Of a stretch of DNA of 5,466 nt, positions 1 through 5,344 are shown piece by piece (positions within the stretch are counted from its first letter, which is position 1; each line of letters starts with the position of its first letter). A program made the translations under genes and the position numbers. Source of the stretch: UBA5342 sp965662645 (GTDB lineage: Bacteria; Bacteroidota; Bacteroidia; Bacteroidales; UBA5342); contig CBFIII010000117.1 in NCBI GenBank assembly GCA_965662645.1, positions 1 through 5,466 on the forward strand, given 5' to 3'. The notes under the pieces were generated by a model, which saw nothing but the letters and a program-made list of their open reading frames with translations, ran no database searches and had not been told where the DNA came from.

Positions 1-222
1 TCAAGTCGAAACACTTTTTTCATTCGCAGAAAGCTACGGAGAATAAAACCCACAATGTTGGATTAAACCAGAAATGAAAAATCACTAACTTTATCGAACT
101 AAAATGTGATTAAACACAAATAAATAAATCTTTCTGGATTTTCAAGAAACACTGCATTTATGGGGGATACAGAAGGGGCTTTGTGTAACCATTGTGTAAT
201 CATAGCCATCTCCATTAACGAA

Positions 223-258
223 GAAACCCTCGCTAATCATAAGATTAACGAGGGTTTC
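223..258 (-). terminator. Rho-independent terminator of tRNA-Leu
   Basis: The two arms (223-238 and 243-258) form a 16-bp stem around a 4-nt loop at 239-242. The only non-Watson-Crick pair becomes G:U in minus-strand RNA. In the minus direction the hairpin starts only 2 nt after the tRNA discriminator base and is followed by a short, impure U-rich stretch (UUCUUCGUU is the read past the stem base). Its position and strength suggest it ends the tRNA transcript and supplies the 3' trailer for processing. On the plus strand the stem carries an A:C mismatch and has no T tract, so it should work mainly on the minus strand. Confidence 0.75.
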
Positions 259-260
259 AG

Positions 261-344
261 TGCCCGGAGCGGGAATCGAACCCGCACTTCCTAATGGAAA
301 CAGGATTTTAAGTCCTGCGCGTCTACCAATTCCGCCATCCGGGC
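261..344 (-). tRNA. tRNA-Leu (anticodon UAA)
   Basis: On the minus strand this folds as a class II tRNA of 84 nt. The 7-bp acceptor stem pairs GCCCGGA with TCCGGGC, followed by discriminator A. The D-arm contains AATTGGTAGAC. The anticodon stem CAGGA/TCCTG closes the loop CTTAAAA, giving anticodon UAA. A long variable arm pairs TTCC with GGAA, and the T-arm GCGGG/CCCGC encloses TTCGATT. The long variable arm, discriminator A and UAA anticodon all indicate leucine, reading UUA and UUG codons. The terminal CCA is not encoded (CTG follows), so the nucleotidyltransferase must add it. The gene is transcribed in the same direction as purB but has its own promoter and terminator. Confidence 0.97.
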
Positions 345-375
345 TAATAGACTGCTCTTTTTCCTAAAGCGGTTG

Positions 376-407
376 CAAAAGTAACATTTCAAAATTTAAC
401 TACCAAA
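376..407 (-). promoter_or_regulatory. Bacteroidota-type promoter for tRNA-Leu
   Basis: Read on the minus strand, a -33 element TTTG (404-407) and a -7 element TACTTTTG (376-383) are separated by 20 nt. This is an exact match to the Bacteroidota primary sigma consensus (TTTG, about 19-21 nt, TAnnTTTG). Transcription should begin near 369, leaving a 5' leader of about 25 nt before the mature tRNA. The match lies between the purB stop and the tRNA, so the tRNA need not depend on purB read-through. Confidence 0.8.
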
Positions 408-457
408 TCTAAAAACGACTTTTTACAATAAAAAAGACACTTTAAGTAAAAAAAACT

Positions 458-1801
458 CTAAATACCAGTATAATTCTGAGGTGTAATTTGCTTCAACTCC
501 TCTTTAATTTTATCATCTACTTCTAAAGTATCTACAAATGCGGCTATCGAAGCAGCATTAACAACATCATTCGTGCGTGTCAGTTGTTTTAAGGCTTCAT
601 AAGGGTTAGGATACCCTTCTCTTCGTAAGATAGTCTGAATACCTTCCGCAACCACATTCCAAGTGTTTTCAAGGTCTGCATCCAACACACTACGATTGAG
701 CAATAATTTACCTAACCCTTTTTTCAAAGAAGCTACCGCAATTAAAGTATGAGATAATGGCACACCTACGTTACGTAGCACGGTAGAATCTGTCAAGTCA
801 CGTTGCAAACGAGAAACAGGTAACTTCTCAGAGAGATGATTTAGAATAGCATTAGAAATACCTAGATTACCTTCTGCATTTTCATAATCAATAGGATTTA
901 CTTTATGAGGCATAGCTGATGACCCTACTTCGCCTGGTTTTATTTGTTGTTTGAAATACTCCATAGAGATATACGTCCACATATCACGGCACATATCGAT
1001 TAAGATAGTGTTGATACGCTTAATATTATCAAACAATGCAGAAAGGTTATCGTAGTTAGAAATTTGTGTGGTGTATTGTTCACGATTTAAACCTAAATCT
1101 TCGTTGACAAATTTATTACCAAACACTTTCCAATCAATATTGGGATAAGCCACATGGTGCGCATTAAAGTTACCTGTAGCACCACCAAATTTAGCAGTAT
1201 AAGATTTGCCAACTAATTGTAACATTTGCTCTTTAAGACGATAAACAAATACCATCATTTCTTTTCCTAATCGTGTAGGAGAAGCAGGTTGTCCGTGAGT
1301 CTTAGCCAACATGGGGATATTAGCCCAAGCAATGGCATATTCTTCCATCATAGTAATGACTTCGTCAAAAGCAGGAATCAAAACCTCAAGCATCCCTTCT
1401 TTTATAGATAATGGAATAGAAGTATTATTAATATCCTGAGAGGTCAAACCAAAATGAATAAACTCTTTATGCTTTTGCAAGCCTAAACGATCAAATTCTT
1501 CTTTAAGAAAATATTCAATTGCTTTCACATCATGATTAGTGACTGCTTCAATACCTTTAACGCGTACAGCATCAGCTTCTGTGAAATTTTCAATGATTAA
1601 ACGAAGTTCATCAAACACCTCTGTTCCTACGCCTTGCAACTGTGGCAAAGGCAACTTACACAAAGCTATAAAATATTCTATTTCAACACGAACACGGTAT
1701 TTAATCAATGCATATTCAGAAAAATAATTCCCAAACACCTCAATTTTATCACGGTAACGACCATCTATTGGCGATACTGCAGTTAGTTTATTCAAATCCA
1801 T
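458..1801 (-). CDS. purB: Adenylosuccinate lyase
   Basis: This 447-residue cytoplasmic enzyme acts twice in purine synthesis. It splits SAICAR to AICAR plus fumarate, and adenylosuccinate to AMP plus fumarate. The N-terminus (LTAVSPIDGRYRDK, residues 6-19) is typical of PurB. The fumarase/aspartase-superfamily signature GSSAMPHKVNP lies at 293-303 and carries the mobile catalytic-loop serine. The other active-site blocks are TNHDVK (88-93), LTSQD (119-123) and KTHGQPASPT (167-176), whose His169 matches the catalytic histidine of characterised PurB enzymes. The length is normal for the family and no key residue is missing. I chose the ATG at 1801 because a 15-codon upstream extension to 1846 has no family similarity and would span the likely promoter at 1824-1831. 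thrH is divergent upstream and tRNA-Leu lies downstream. No convincing terminator hairpin follows the stop; there is only a run of eight Ts on the minus strand. Confidence 0.98.
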   Translation of the reverse strand: MDLNKLTAVSPIDGRYRDKIEVFGNYFSEYALIKYRVRVEIEYFIALCKLPLPQLQGVGTEVFDELRLIIENFTEADAVRVKGIEAVTNHDVKAIEYFLKEEFDRLGLQKHKEFIHFGLTSQDINNTSIPLSIKEGMLEVLIPAFDEVITMMEEYAIAWANIPMLAKTHGQPASPTRLGKEMMVFVYRLKEQMLQLVGKSYTAKFGGATGNFNAHHVAYPNIDWKVFGNKFVNEDLGLNREQYTTQISNYDNLSALFDNIKRINTILIDMCRDMWTYISMEYFKQQIKPGEVGSSAMPHKVNPIDYENAEGNLGISNAILNHLSEKLPVSRLQRDLTDSTVLRNVGVPLSHTLIAVASLKKGLGKLLLNRSVLDADLENTWNVVAEGIQTILRREGYPNPYEALKQLTRTNDVVNAASIAAFVDTLEVDDKIKEELKQITPQNYTGI

Positions 1802-1823
1802 ATTATCTGTTTTTAAGAAAGCA

Positions 1824-1831
1824 CAAAAATA
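1824..1831 (-). promoter_or_regulatory. Probable purB promoter (-7 element)
   Basis: On the minus strand TATTTTTG matches the TAnnTTTG -7 consensus and would start transcription near 1817, about 16 nt before the chosen purB ATG. The -33 element is poor: the nearest TTTG (1857-1860) sits 25 nt upstream, slightly too far. A bare -7 match is expected several times by chance in a window this AT-rich, so the call rests mainly on position. Confidence 0.4.
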
Positions 1832-1892
1832 CAGAATAGTTCCCAAATCTGCGAATCAAAACGCTACCTGAATGTCATAGTTTTCAACTTTC

Positions 1893-1924
1893 TGTTAAAA
1901 CATATTATTTTTTAACATATTATT
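1893..1924. promoter_or_regulatory. Dyad and direct repeat in the purB-thrH divergent region
   Basis: TGTTAAAA (1893-1900) and TTTTAACA (1910-1917) form a perfect 8-bp inverted repeat with a 9-nt spacer. Overlapping it, AACATATTATT occurs twice (1899-1909 and 1914-1924) with a 15-nt period. The element is centred between the two divergent start codons and ends 13 nt before the thrH -33 box. That fits a shared regulator site, but AT-rich repeats also arise by chance, and no regulator is identified. Confidence 0.35.
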
Positions 1925-1937
1925 GCATAATACAAGC

Positions 1938-1968
1938 TTTGAAAAACAGAAATAAGGTATTACTTTTG
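1938..1968 (+). promoter_or_regulatory. Bacteroidota-type promoter for thrH
   Basis: The -33 TTTG (1938-1941) is separated by 19 nt from the -7 TACTTTTG (1961-1968), an exact match to the Bacteroidota consensus and the same -7 octamer as the tRNA-Leu promoter. Transcription should begin near 1975, giving a leader of about 40 nt. That is too short for a known amino-acid riboswitch. Confidence 0.8.
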
Positions 1969-2015
1969 TACAGTTAAAAAAATCATTATTCACAGCAAAA
2001 TTAATTTATACGTCA

Positions 2016-2618
2016 ATGTTAGTTGTTTGTTCAGATTTGGAAGGTGTATGGGTCCCAGAAGTATGGAAAAATGTGGCAGTAAAAACGGGTATAGACAAAC
2101 TAAAACTAACGACGCGCGACATTAAAGATTATAATAAGCTGATGCAATATCGTTTGGATATTCTTAAAGAAGAAGGTCTTACACTTAAAGACATCCAAAA
2201 CGTCATAGCCGACATAAAACCATTCGAAGGCGCCATAGAAATGATCAAATGGATTCAATCACGCACCCGATTTATATTGGTCAGTGATACTTTTCAAGAA
2301 TTTGCAGAACCACTAATGAAACAATTGGACTACCCTACTCTGTTTTGTCATTCCCTAGAAGTTGATGATCAATCTAATATCCTCGACTATAAATTACGTC
2401 AACCCGATTCAAAACGCGAAACCGTAAAAGCATTTCAGAGTCTTAAATGTGAGGTGATAGCCTATGGTGATTCGTATAATGACGTTTCTATGCTACAACA
2501 AGCAGAAAAAGCTTTCCTTTATATGCCTCCGCAAAATATGATAGATGAATTTCCTCAATTTCCAGTAGCAACAGATTTTGACATGATGAAAAAGTTACTC
2601 ATTGAGATGGGAATATAA
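2016..2618 (+). CDS. thrH: ThrH-like phosphoserine phosphatase / homoserine phosphotransferase
   Basis: This 200-residue HAD-superfamily protein matches ThrH along its whole length. In Pseudomonas, ThrH removes phosphate from phosphoserine and can pass it to homoserine, linking serine and threonine synthesis. Motif I is the family's variant DLEGV (7-11), with nucleophile Asp7 and Glu9 where most HADs have Asp. Motif II is VSDT (89-92; Ser90), motif III is likely Lys133 in DSKRE, and motif IV is GDSYND (151-156; Asp152 and Asp156 for Mg2+). The blocks TTRDI..Y, LKDIQ.VIA and LRQPDSKR also follow ThrH rather than SerB. The protein has no signal peptide and should be cytoplasmic. The ATG at 2016 gives the expected N-terminus and lies about 40 nt from a consensus promoter. 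It stands alone, divergent from purB. Family assignment is strong; which of the two activities matters here cannot be told from sequence. Confidence 0.93.
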   Translation: MLVVCSDLEGVWVPEVWKNVAVKTGIDKLKLTTRDIKDYNKLMQYRLDILKEEGLTLKDIQNVIADIKPFEGAIEMIKWIQSRTRFILVSDTFQEFAEPLMKQLDYPTLFCHSLEVDDQSNILDYKLRQPDSKRETVKAFQSLKCEVIAYGDSYNDVSMLQQAEKAFLYMPPQNMIDEFPQFPVATDFDMMKKLLIEMGI

Positions 2619-2680
2619 ATATTCTCTATGAGTTAATGACCTTATTTATTACTCATTATCAACACTAATAGAATATTATA
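2614..2680 (+). terminator. Possible weak hairpin terminator after thrH
   Basis: Two nested AT-rich arms surround the region after the thrH stop. The outer arms are AATATTCT (2618-2625) with AGAATATT (2670-2677). The inner arms are ATGAGTTAAT (2628-2637) with ATTACTCAT (2648-2656), with one bulged base and a 10-nt loop. There is no T tract after the stem, so intrinsic termination is uncertain. The structure could also serve the minus strand, where the transposase remnant ends inside it. Confidence 0.3.
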
Positions 2681-3128
2681 ATTGATAAAATTTCTTCATT
2701 TGTTATTTCTCCATATCTAACAGTTTTCAACAACTCTGGGAGCACAGCTATCTCATTAAATCCCTCATCAACTTTCACTTGTCCTAATACAATGTTGTAT
2801 TTTTAGACCAAGCACTTATAATATAAACTGGATACTTTTTTCCTAGTGATTTTGCACCTCAGGCGATTTTGTCATCTAACAATATAACATCACCTTTGGG
2901 TTTGAGAGAGAAGTCATAGACTTCCCAATTAATAAAAGACATTTCAAATTTTTCAGAATAGAGAGTATAGGAAAGAAACTCTTTAGTAACATAATGATTA
3001 CCAATCACACGCGTTGCGCCATTTACCTCTGAAGTAAAAACATCATCAAGACTTTTGTAACACATCAGACCTTCCTGATCTATCACAATGACACAATGCG
3101 AACGTGGTATTGTAAGTACTAATGATAC
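2665..3128 (-). pseudogene. Decayed ISAs1-family transposase fragment
   Basis: Conceptual translation on the minus strand recovers the start of an ISAs1-family DDE transposase core. The block YSEKFEMSFINW (about 2925-2960) is followed by GDVILLDDKIA (2862-2894), which corresponds to the family's VIxIDGKTxRG motif with its first catalytic Asp. A TGA (2859-2861) stands where the motif's Arg is expected, one base from an Arg codon. Reading on gives GAKSLGKKYPVYIISAWSK. A missing A in a five-A run (2800-2804) then shifts frame, after which YNIVLGQVKVDEGFNEIAV and LPELL match the family's VLGQVKVDEKSNEITAIPELL. After that the similarity fades until a TAG at 2665-2667. Intact ISAs1 transposases are about 370-380 residues, so both the N-terminal third and the C-terminal half are lost. 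I found no terminal inverted repeats. The upstream part (about 3000-3128) does not resemble ISAs1 and may belong to another broken gene. Confidence 0.75.
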
Positions 3129-3266
3129 CTAATCCATTGAGGAATGGAGGAAAAAACGCTGAACGAAACACTAAAATCAATAACATTTTCCCTTTAGAAA
3201 ACCAAAGGGTGCGAAAAAACAACGGGATTCTTAATATTAATCTGTAGAAAGAAGTACTTGATCGCA

Positions 3267-3755
3267 TTAATCTTTCTTAGAGAGTTTTATGAGTTTATGC
3301 TCTAATTCAACCTCATCACCCGTAGAAAACCCTACGTGAGTATAGAGCACGTTTCCATTCTTATTTAGAACAACAAGTGTAGGACAATCACTCACATTCA
3401 ACTCTGACAGCAAGGCTTGATCCACATCAAATAACATGCGATAAGGAATATTAAGCGACTCAACCATTGGCTTTACCTTATTTATATTACCTAAACTATC
3501 TTCATTTATTCCAACAAATTGCACCTGTAACTCGTCAAACTTTTCCGATAATTCAACTAATTTAGACAAAGAACGAATACAAGGTTTATACTCCGTGGTC
3601 CAAAAATTCAAAACGATCAATTCTCCTGTAATTTGCTCACTAAGTAACGTAGAAATACCATCAAGAGTTTTCACCTCAACACCAAGAGCATCTGGCACAT
3701 GAACTTGTGAAATGCTAGCTAGAATTACGACTAATAAAATAATATATTTTGTCAT
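3267..3755 (-). CDS. TlpA-like thioredoxin-fold protein lacking the first CXXC cysteine
   Basis: This 162-residue protein has a hydrophobic N-terminus (about residues 4-17) that looks like a Sec signal peptide, so it should be exported. The rest is a TlpA/ResA-type thioredoxin fold. It has LIVLNFWTTEYKPC (46-59) at the active site, the strand VQFVGINED (78-86), the KVKPMVESLNIPYRMLFD block (93-110) typical of Bacteroidota TlpA-like proteins, the cis-Pro loop DCPT (123-126; Pro125), and NKNGNVLYTH (131-140). The usual W-C-x-P-C reads E-Y-K-P-C: Tyr56 (TAT, one transition from the Cys codon TGT) replaces the nucleophilic Cys and only Cys59 remains. A second Cys (Cys124) sits immediately before the cis-Pro. 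Ordinary disulfide reductase chemistry is therefore doubtful. Homologs normally reduce periplasmic disulfides. Its stop overlaps by 1 nt (TAATG) an ATG of a 73-codon frame that I do not regard as a gene. The frame itself is intact. Confidence 0.88.
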   Translation of the reverse strand: MTKYIILLVVILASISQVHVPDALGVEVKTLDGISTLLSEQITGELIVLNFWTTEYKPCIRSLSKLVELSEKFDELQVQFVGINEDSLGNINKVKPMVESLNIPYRMLFDVDQALLSELNVSDCPTLVVLNKNGNVLYTHVGFSTGDEVELEHKLIKLSKKD

Positions 3756-3797
3756 AGTGGTAGTTGTGAAACTGCGATAATTGGCAAATTATTAATA

Positions 3798-3827
3798 CAA
3801 AATTATGGAATTTGAAAGAAGTCTAAA
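3798..3827 (-). promoter_or_regulatory. Possible promoter of the TlpA-like gene
   Basis: On the minus strand the -7 element TAATTTTG (3798-3805) matches the consensus. A near-consensus -33 TTTA (3824-3827) lies 18 nt upstream. Transcription would start near 3791, leaving a leader of about 36 nt before the ATG at 3755. The -33 is imperfect, so confidence is moderate to low. Confidence 0.4.
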
Positions 3828-4403
3828 TATGAGAATAACAGTAAGACTGTATGCCTACGCCCCATCTTAGCTCTATAAGAAGAACAGAAATTAAGTTATA
3901 AAAGTTCATAAGAGACTATAAACACAAAAAATATTGTGGACAAACAACTTGGATATCAATACGCTGTTAGTAACAAAAAAAAAGAGAATTCAAGAACGTG
4001 TTTATGTAACATTTCATAAAAAAGTATGACTTACAAATGCTATCAAATGTATGCACTGATCAAACGCCAAAAGAATAGGTGGCAATATTACACTCTTCTT
4101 GTTTTTTTGTTAAAGAACATATTATACTTAAACAACGAAAATCGTGATAAAATAAAAAACAAATATTTATTCTCGTTTTTCCCAACATTAACAAGTAAAA
4201 TTAAACCGTATAACCGATTAAAGGTTTAAAATCTTCAATTTTACACACAAACACATAATAAATTCATCATCAACTATAAACAAATTAAATAACGAGTAGG
4301 AATTCTAACAATTTGGACAAAAGTTCGTATTGAAATGATATAAATGTAGGATAAGAAAAAAACAAACAGAAAGAGAAGTAAAAAAAACAAAAGCAATAAT
4401 CAA
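3828..4403. other. AT-rich stretch without a convincing gene
   Basis: I see no coding region I can support here. A 67-codon plus-strand frame (4026-4229) is rich in Lys, Asn, Tyr and Ile as expected from A-rich noncoding DNA, has no recognisable motif and no promoter match. A minus-strand TACATTTG (-7-like, 4044-4051) has a TTTG only 16 nt upstream, slightly too close. Poly-A runs are frequent. The stretch, next to IS debris, may be decayed sequence. Confidence 0.5.
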
Positions 4404-4425
4404 CTTATTATGTAAAGACATTTAG

Positions 4426-4433
4426 TACATTTG
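4426..4433 (+). promoter_or_regulatory. Possible promoter upstream of the lipoprotein gene
   Basis: TACATTTG matches the -7 consensus and would start transcription near 4440, ahead of both a 23-codon ORF and the lipoprotein gene. No TTTG lies at the -33 distance (around 4403-4407 the sequence is ACTTA), so the match could be chance. Confidence 0.3.
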
Positions 4434-4454
4434 CTACTTATTAGAGACTGAGAA

Positions 4455-4526
4455 ATGAACTACCCAACTGCAAGCAAGCTAGTTATTGATTTGAAAAACA
4501 ACCCATTAACAAAAATAAACGTATAG
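4455..4526 (+). CDS. Possible 23-residue leader or small peptide
   Basis: ATG at 4455 opens 23 codons ending in TAG at 4524-4526, encoding MNYPTASKLVIDLKNNPLTK plus INV. It starts about 15 nt after the predicted transcription start and ends 34 nt before the lipoprotein ATG. The composition (Pro, Ala, Ser, Val, Asp) looks less like random AT-rich translation than its surroundings, but the peptide is too short to judge and I recognise no family. It may be a small peptide, a remnant of a larger gene, or chance. Confidence 0.2.
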   Translation: MNYPTASKLVIDLKNNPLTKINV

Positions 4527-4560
4527 TAAACCCCATAATGTGGAATTAAATAATGAAGCT

Positions 4561-5109
4561 ATGAAATTCAAAATATTAATTCTCTTTGGTATTTTAATTG
4601 TTTCTTGTTCAGAAGTTCGATTTGAAAAACCACAACCTGAAAAAGGCAAACAAATCACAGAATTCCCACAACAATTTATTGGCTCATTTTTGGACGCAGA
4701 ACAAAAAGACACCCTATTCATCACACAAAAAGGATTTAGTTACGATGAAGAAATCAAGACATTAGAGAACGAAAGAGTGTCATTAAAAAAAGTCGGAAAT
4801 TATTATATCCTATCGTGTAGAGAAATTTTACTTGGAGAAGAAAAAACAAATTTGAAAGGCTGGGAAGTTCTCCCCTTTCAACTGGTTAATGATACTTTAA
4901 CTGTTTTCTACCTCGGCACTTCGGAAAAAGAAGATGCGCTGACAACAAGACTAGAAAAAATATTATCAAAAGGAATCAAAAAGAAGCTTCGAGACCCCGA
5001 AAATCCAGATTCTAAATACCTCCTCATAAATCCTACCAAACGAGAATTCAAAACCTTGTTAAAAGAAAACATCTTCAATATACAACTAAAGTTCACGAAG
5101 ATCGATTAG
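4561..5109 (+). CDS. Small uncharacterised lipoprotein
   Basis: This 182-residue protein starts MKFKILILFGILIVSC, a basic N-terminus plus hydrophobic core ending in a lipobox (LIVSC). Cys16 should therefore be lipidated and cleaved by signal peptidase II. Ser17 and the lack of an acidic cluster right after the Cys suggest it is not marked for the cell surface in the usual Bacteroidota way (inference). The mature part begins FEKPQPEKGK (21-30) and ITEFPQQFIGSF (32-43), a pattern I associate with small Bacteroidota lipoproteins of unknown function. It continues with alternating beta-like segments and a Lys-rich stretch (132-145). A GTG seven codons upstream (4540) would also be in frame, but the ATG at 4561 starts exactly at the signal peptide, so I prefer it. 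No function can be assigned. Downstream is an ArsR-type regulator in the same direction, 267 nt away with its own promoter. Confidence 0.85.
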   Translation: MKFKILILFGILIVSCSEVRFEKPQPEKGKQITEFPQQFIGSFLDAEQKDTLFITQKGFSYDEEIKTLENERVSLKKVGNYYILSCREILLGEEKTNLKGWEVLPFQLVNDTLTVFYLGTSEKEDALTTRLEKILSKGIKKKLRDPENPDSKYLLINPTKREFKTLLKENIFNIQLKFTKID

Positions 5110-5120
5110 AAAATCGTGAA
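5092..5120 (+). terminator. Weak hairpin across the lipoprotein stop codon
   Basis: TTCACGA (5092-5098) and TCGTGAA (5114-5120) pair perfectly over 7 bp with a 15-nt loop containing the TAG. No T tract follows. It may be a weak end signal for the transcript or chance. Confidence 0.2.
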
Positions 5121-5230
5121 AGGAAAACCATCGCTCACCCCTAATCCCAAAAGAAGCATCATCACTCGTTACTCAATGGAATACTGAGTATGAAATTTGA
5201 ATTCTTAACATGGTGTGAAGAATCCCTTCA

Positions 5231-5261
5231 TTCACCCCTACCTTCTGAAAGGTAGGGTGAA
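5231..5261. repeat. Strong intergenic hairpin / palindromic element
   Basis: TTCACCCCTACCTT (5231-5244) pairs with AAGGTAGGGTGAA (5249-5261) over 13 bp, with a single bulged C and a 4-nt loop. It is markedly more GC-rich than its surroundings. Neither strand has a T tract after it, so it is a poor intrinsic terminator. It lies between the lipoprotein gene and the ArsR promoter and looks more like a dispersed palindromic element or a transcript-stabilising structure. Confidence 0.55.
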
Positions 5262-5319
5262 CGAAAGAGATCTTAACTGCAGTATGATTATTATAAATAT
5301 TACAATCATATTACAATTA

Positions 5320-5335
5320 GACGTATATATACGTC
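5320..5335. promoter_or_regulatory. Operator palindrome 1 (over the -33 region)
   Basis: GACGTATATATACGTC is a perfect 16-bp palindrome. It lies over the position expected for the -33 element of the downstream promoter and shares the arms GACGTATA/CGTC with the second palindrome 28 bp away. Binding by the ArsR-family protein encoded next is inferred from position and duplication. Confidence 0.7.
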
Positions 5336-5344
5336 ATTAAGATT

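Noticed and set aside
1..23. Minus-strand ATG giving MKKVFRL at the window edge
   Set aside because: Looks like the start of an exported protein, but only seven codons are visible and no promoter match lies upstream.
1..66. Plus-strand frames ending in stops at 44-46 and 64-66, possibly tails of an upstream gene
   Set aside because: Too short to judge and neither tail is recognisable.
1539..1727. Plus-strand frame inside purB
   Set aside because: Antisense shadow of a strongly supported gene.
1802..1846. 15-codon N-terminal extension of purB
   Set aside because: The extension has no family similarity and spans the probable promoter; the ATG at 1801 gives the standard PurB N-terminus.
3190..3209. 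CCCTTT...AAAGGG hairpin within the decayed region
   Set aside because: Six base pairs with an 8-nt loop and no T tract; not a supportable terminator.
3046..3267. 73-codon minus-strand frame whose ATG overlaps the TlpA-like stop codon (TAATG)
   Set aside because: The overlap looks like translational coupling, but the product is rich in Phe, Arg and Leu with no recognisable motif, and its second half overlaps another frame with better protein character. Probably chance within decayed DNA.
4026..4229. 67-codon plus-strand frame
   Set aside because: Composition is that of translated A-rich noncoding DNA, with no motif and no promoter match.
4506..5096. Two minus-strand frames, one across the lipoprotein start and one in its 3' part
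   Set aside because: Antisense shadows; the lipoprotein has a clear signal peptide and lipobox in the opposite direction.
5170..5190. TACTCA/TGAGTA small hairpin
   Set aside because: Only 6 bp and no associated signal.
5299..5317. ATTACAAT repeated with an 11-nt period upstream of the ArsR operators
   Set aside because: Short AT-rich repeat, likely chance; the much stronger palindromes nearby explain regulation.
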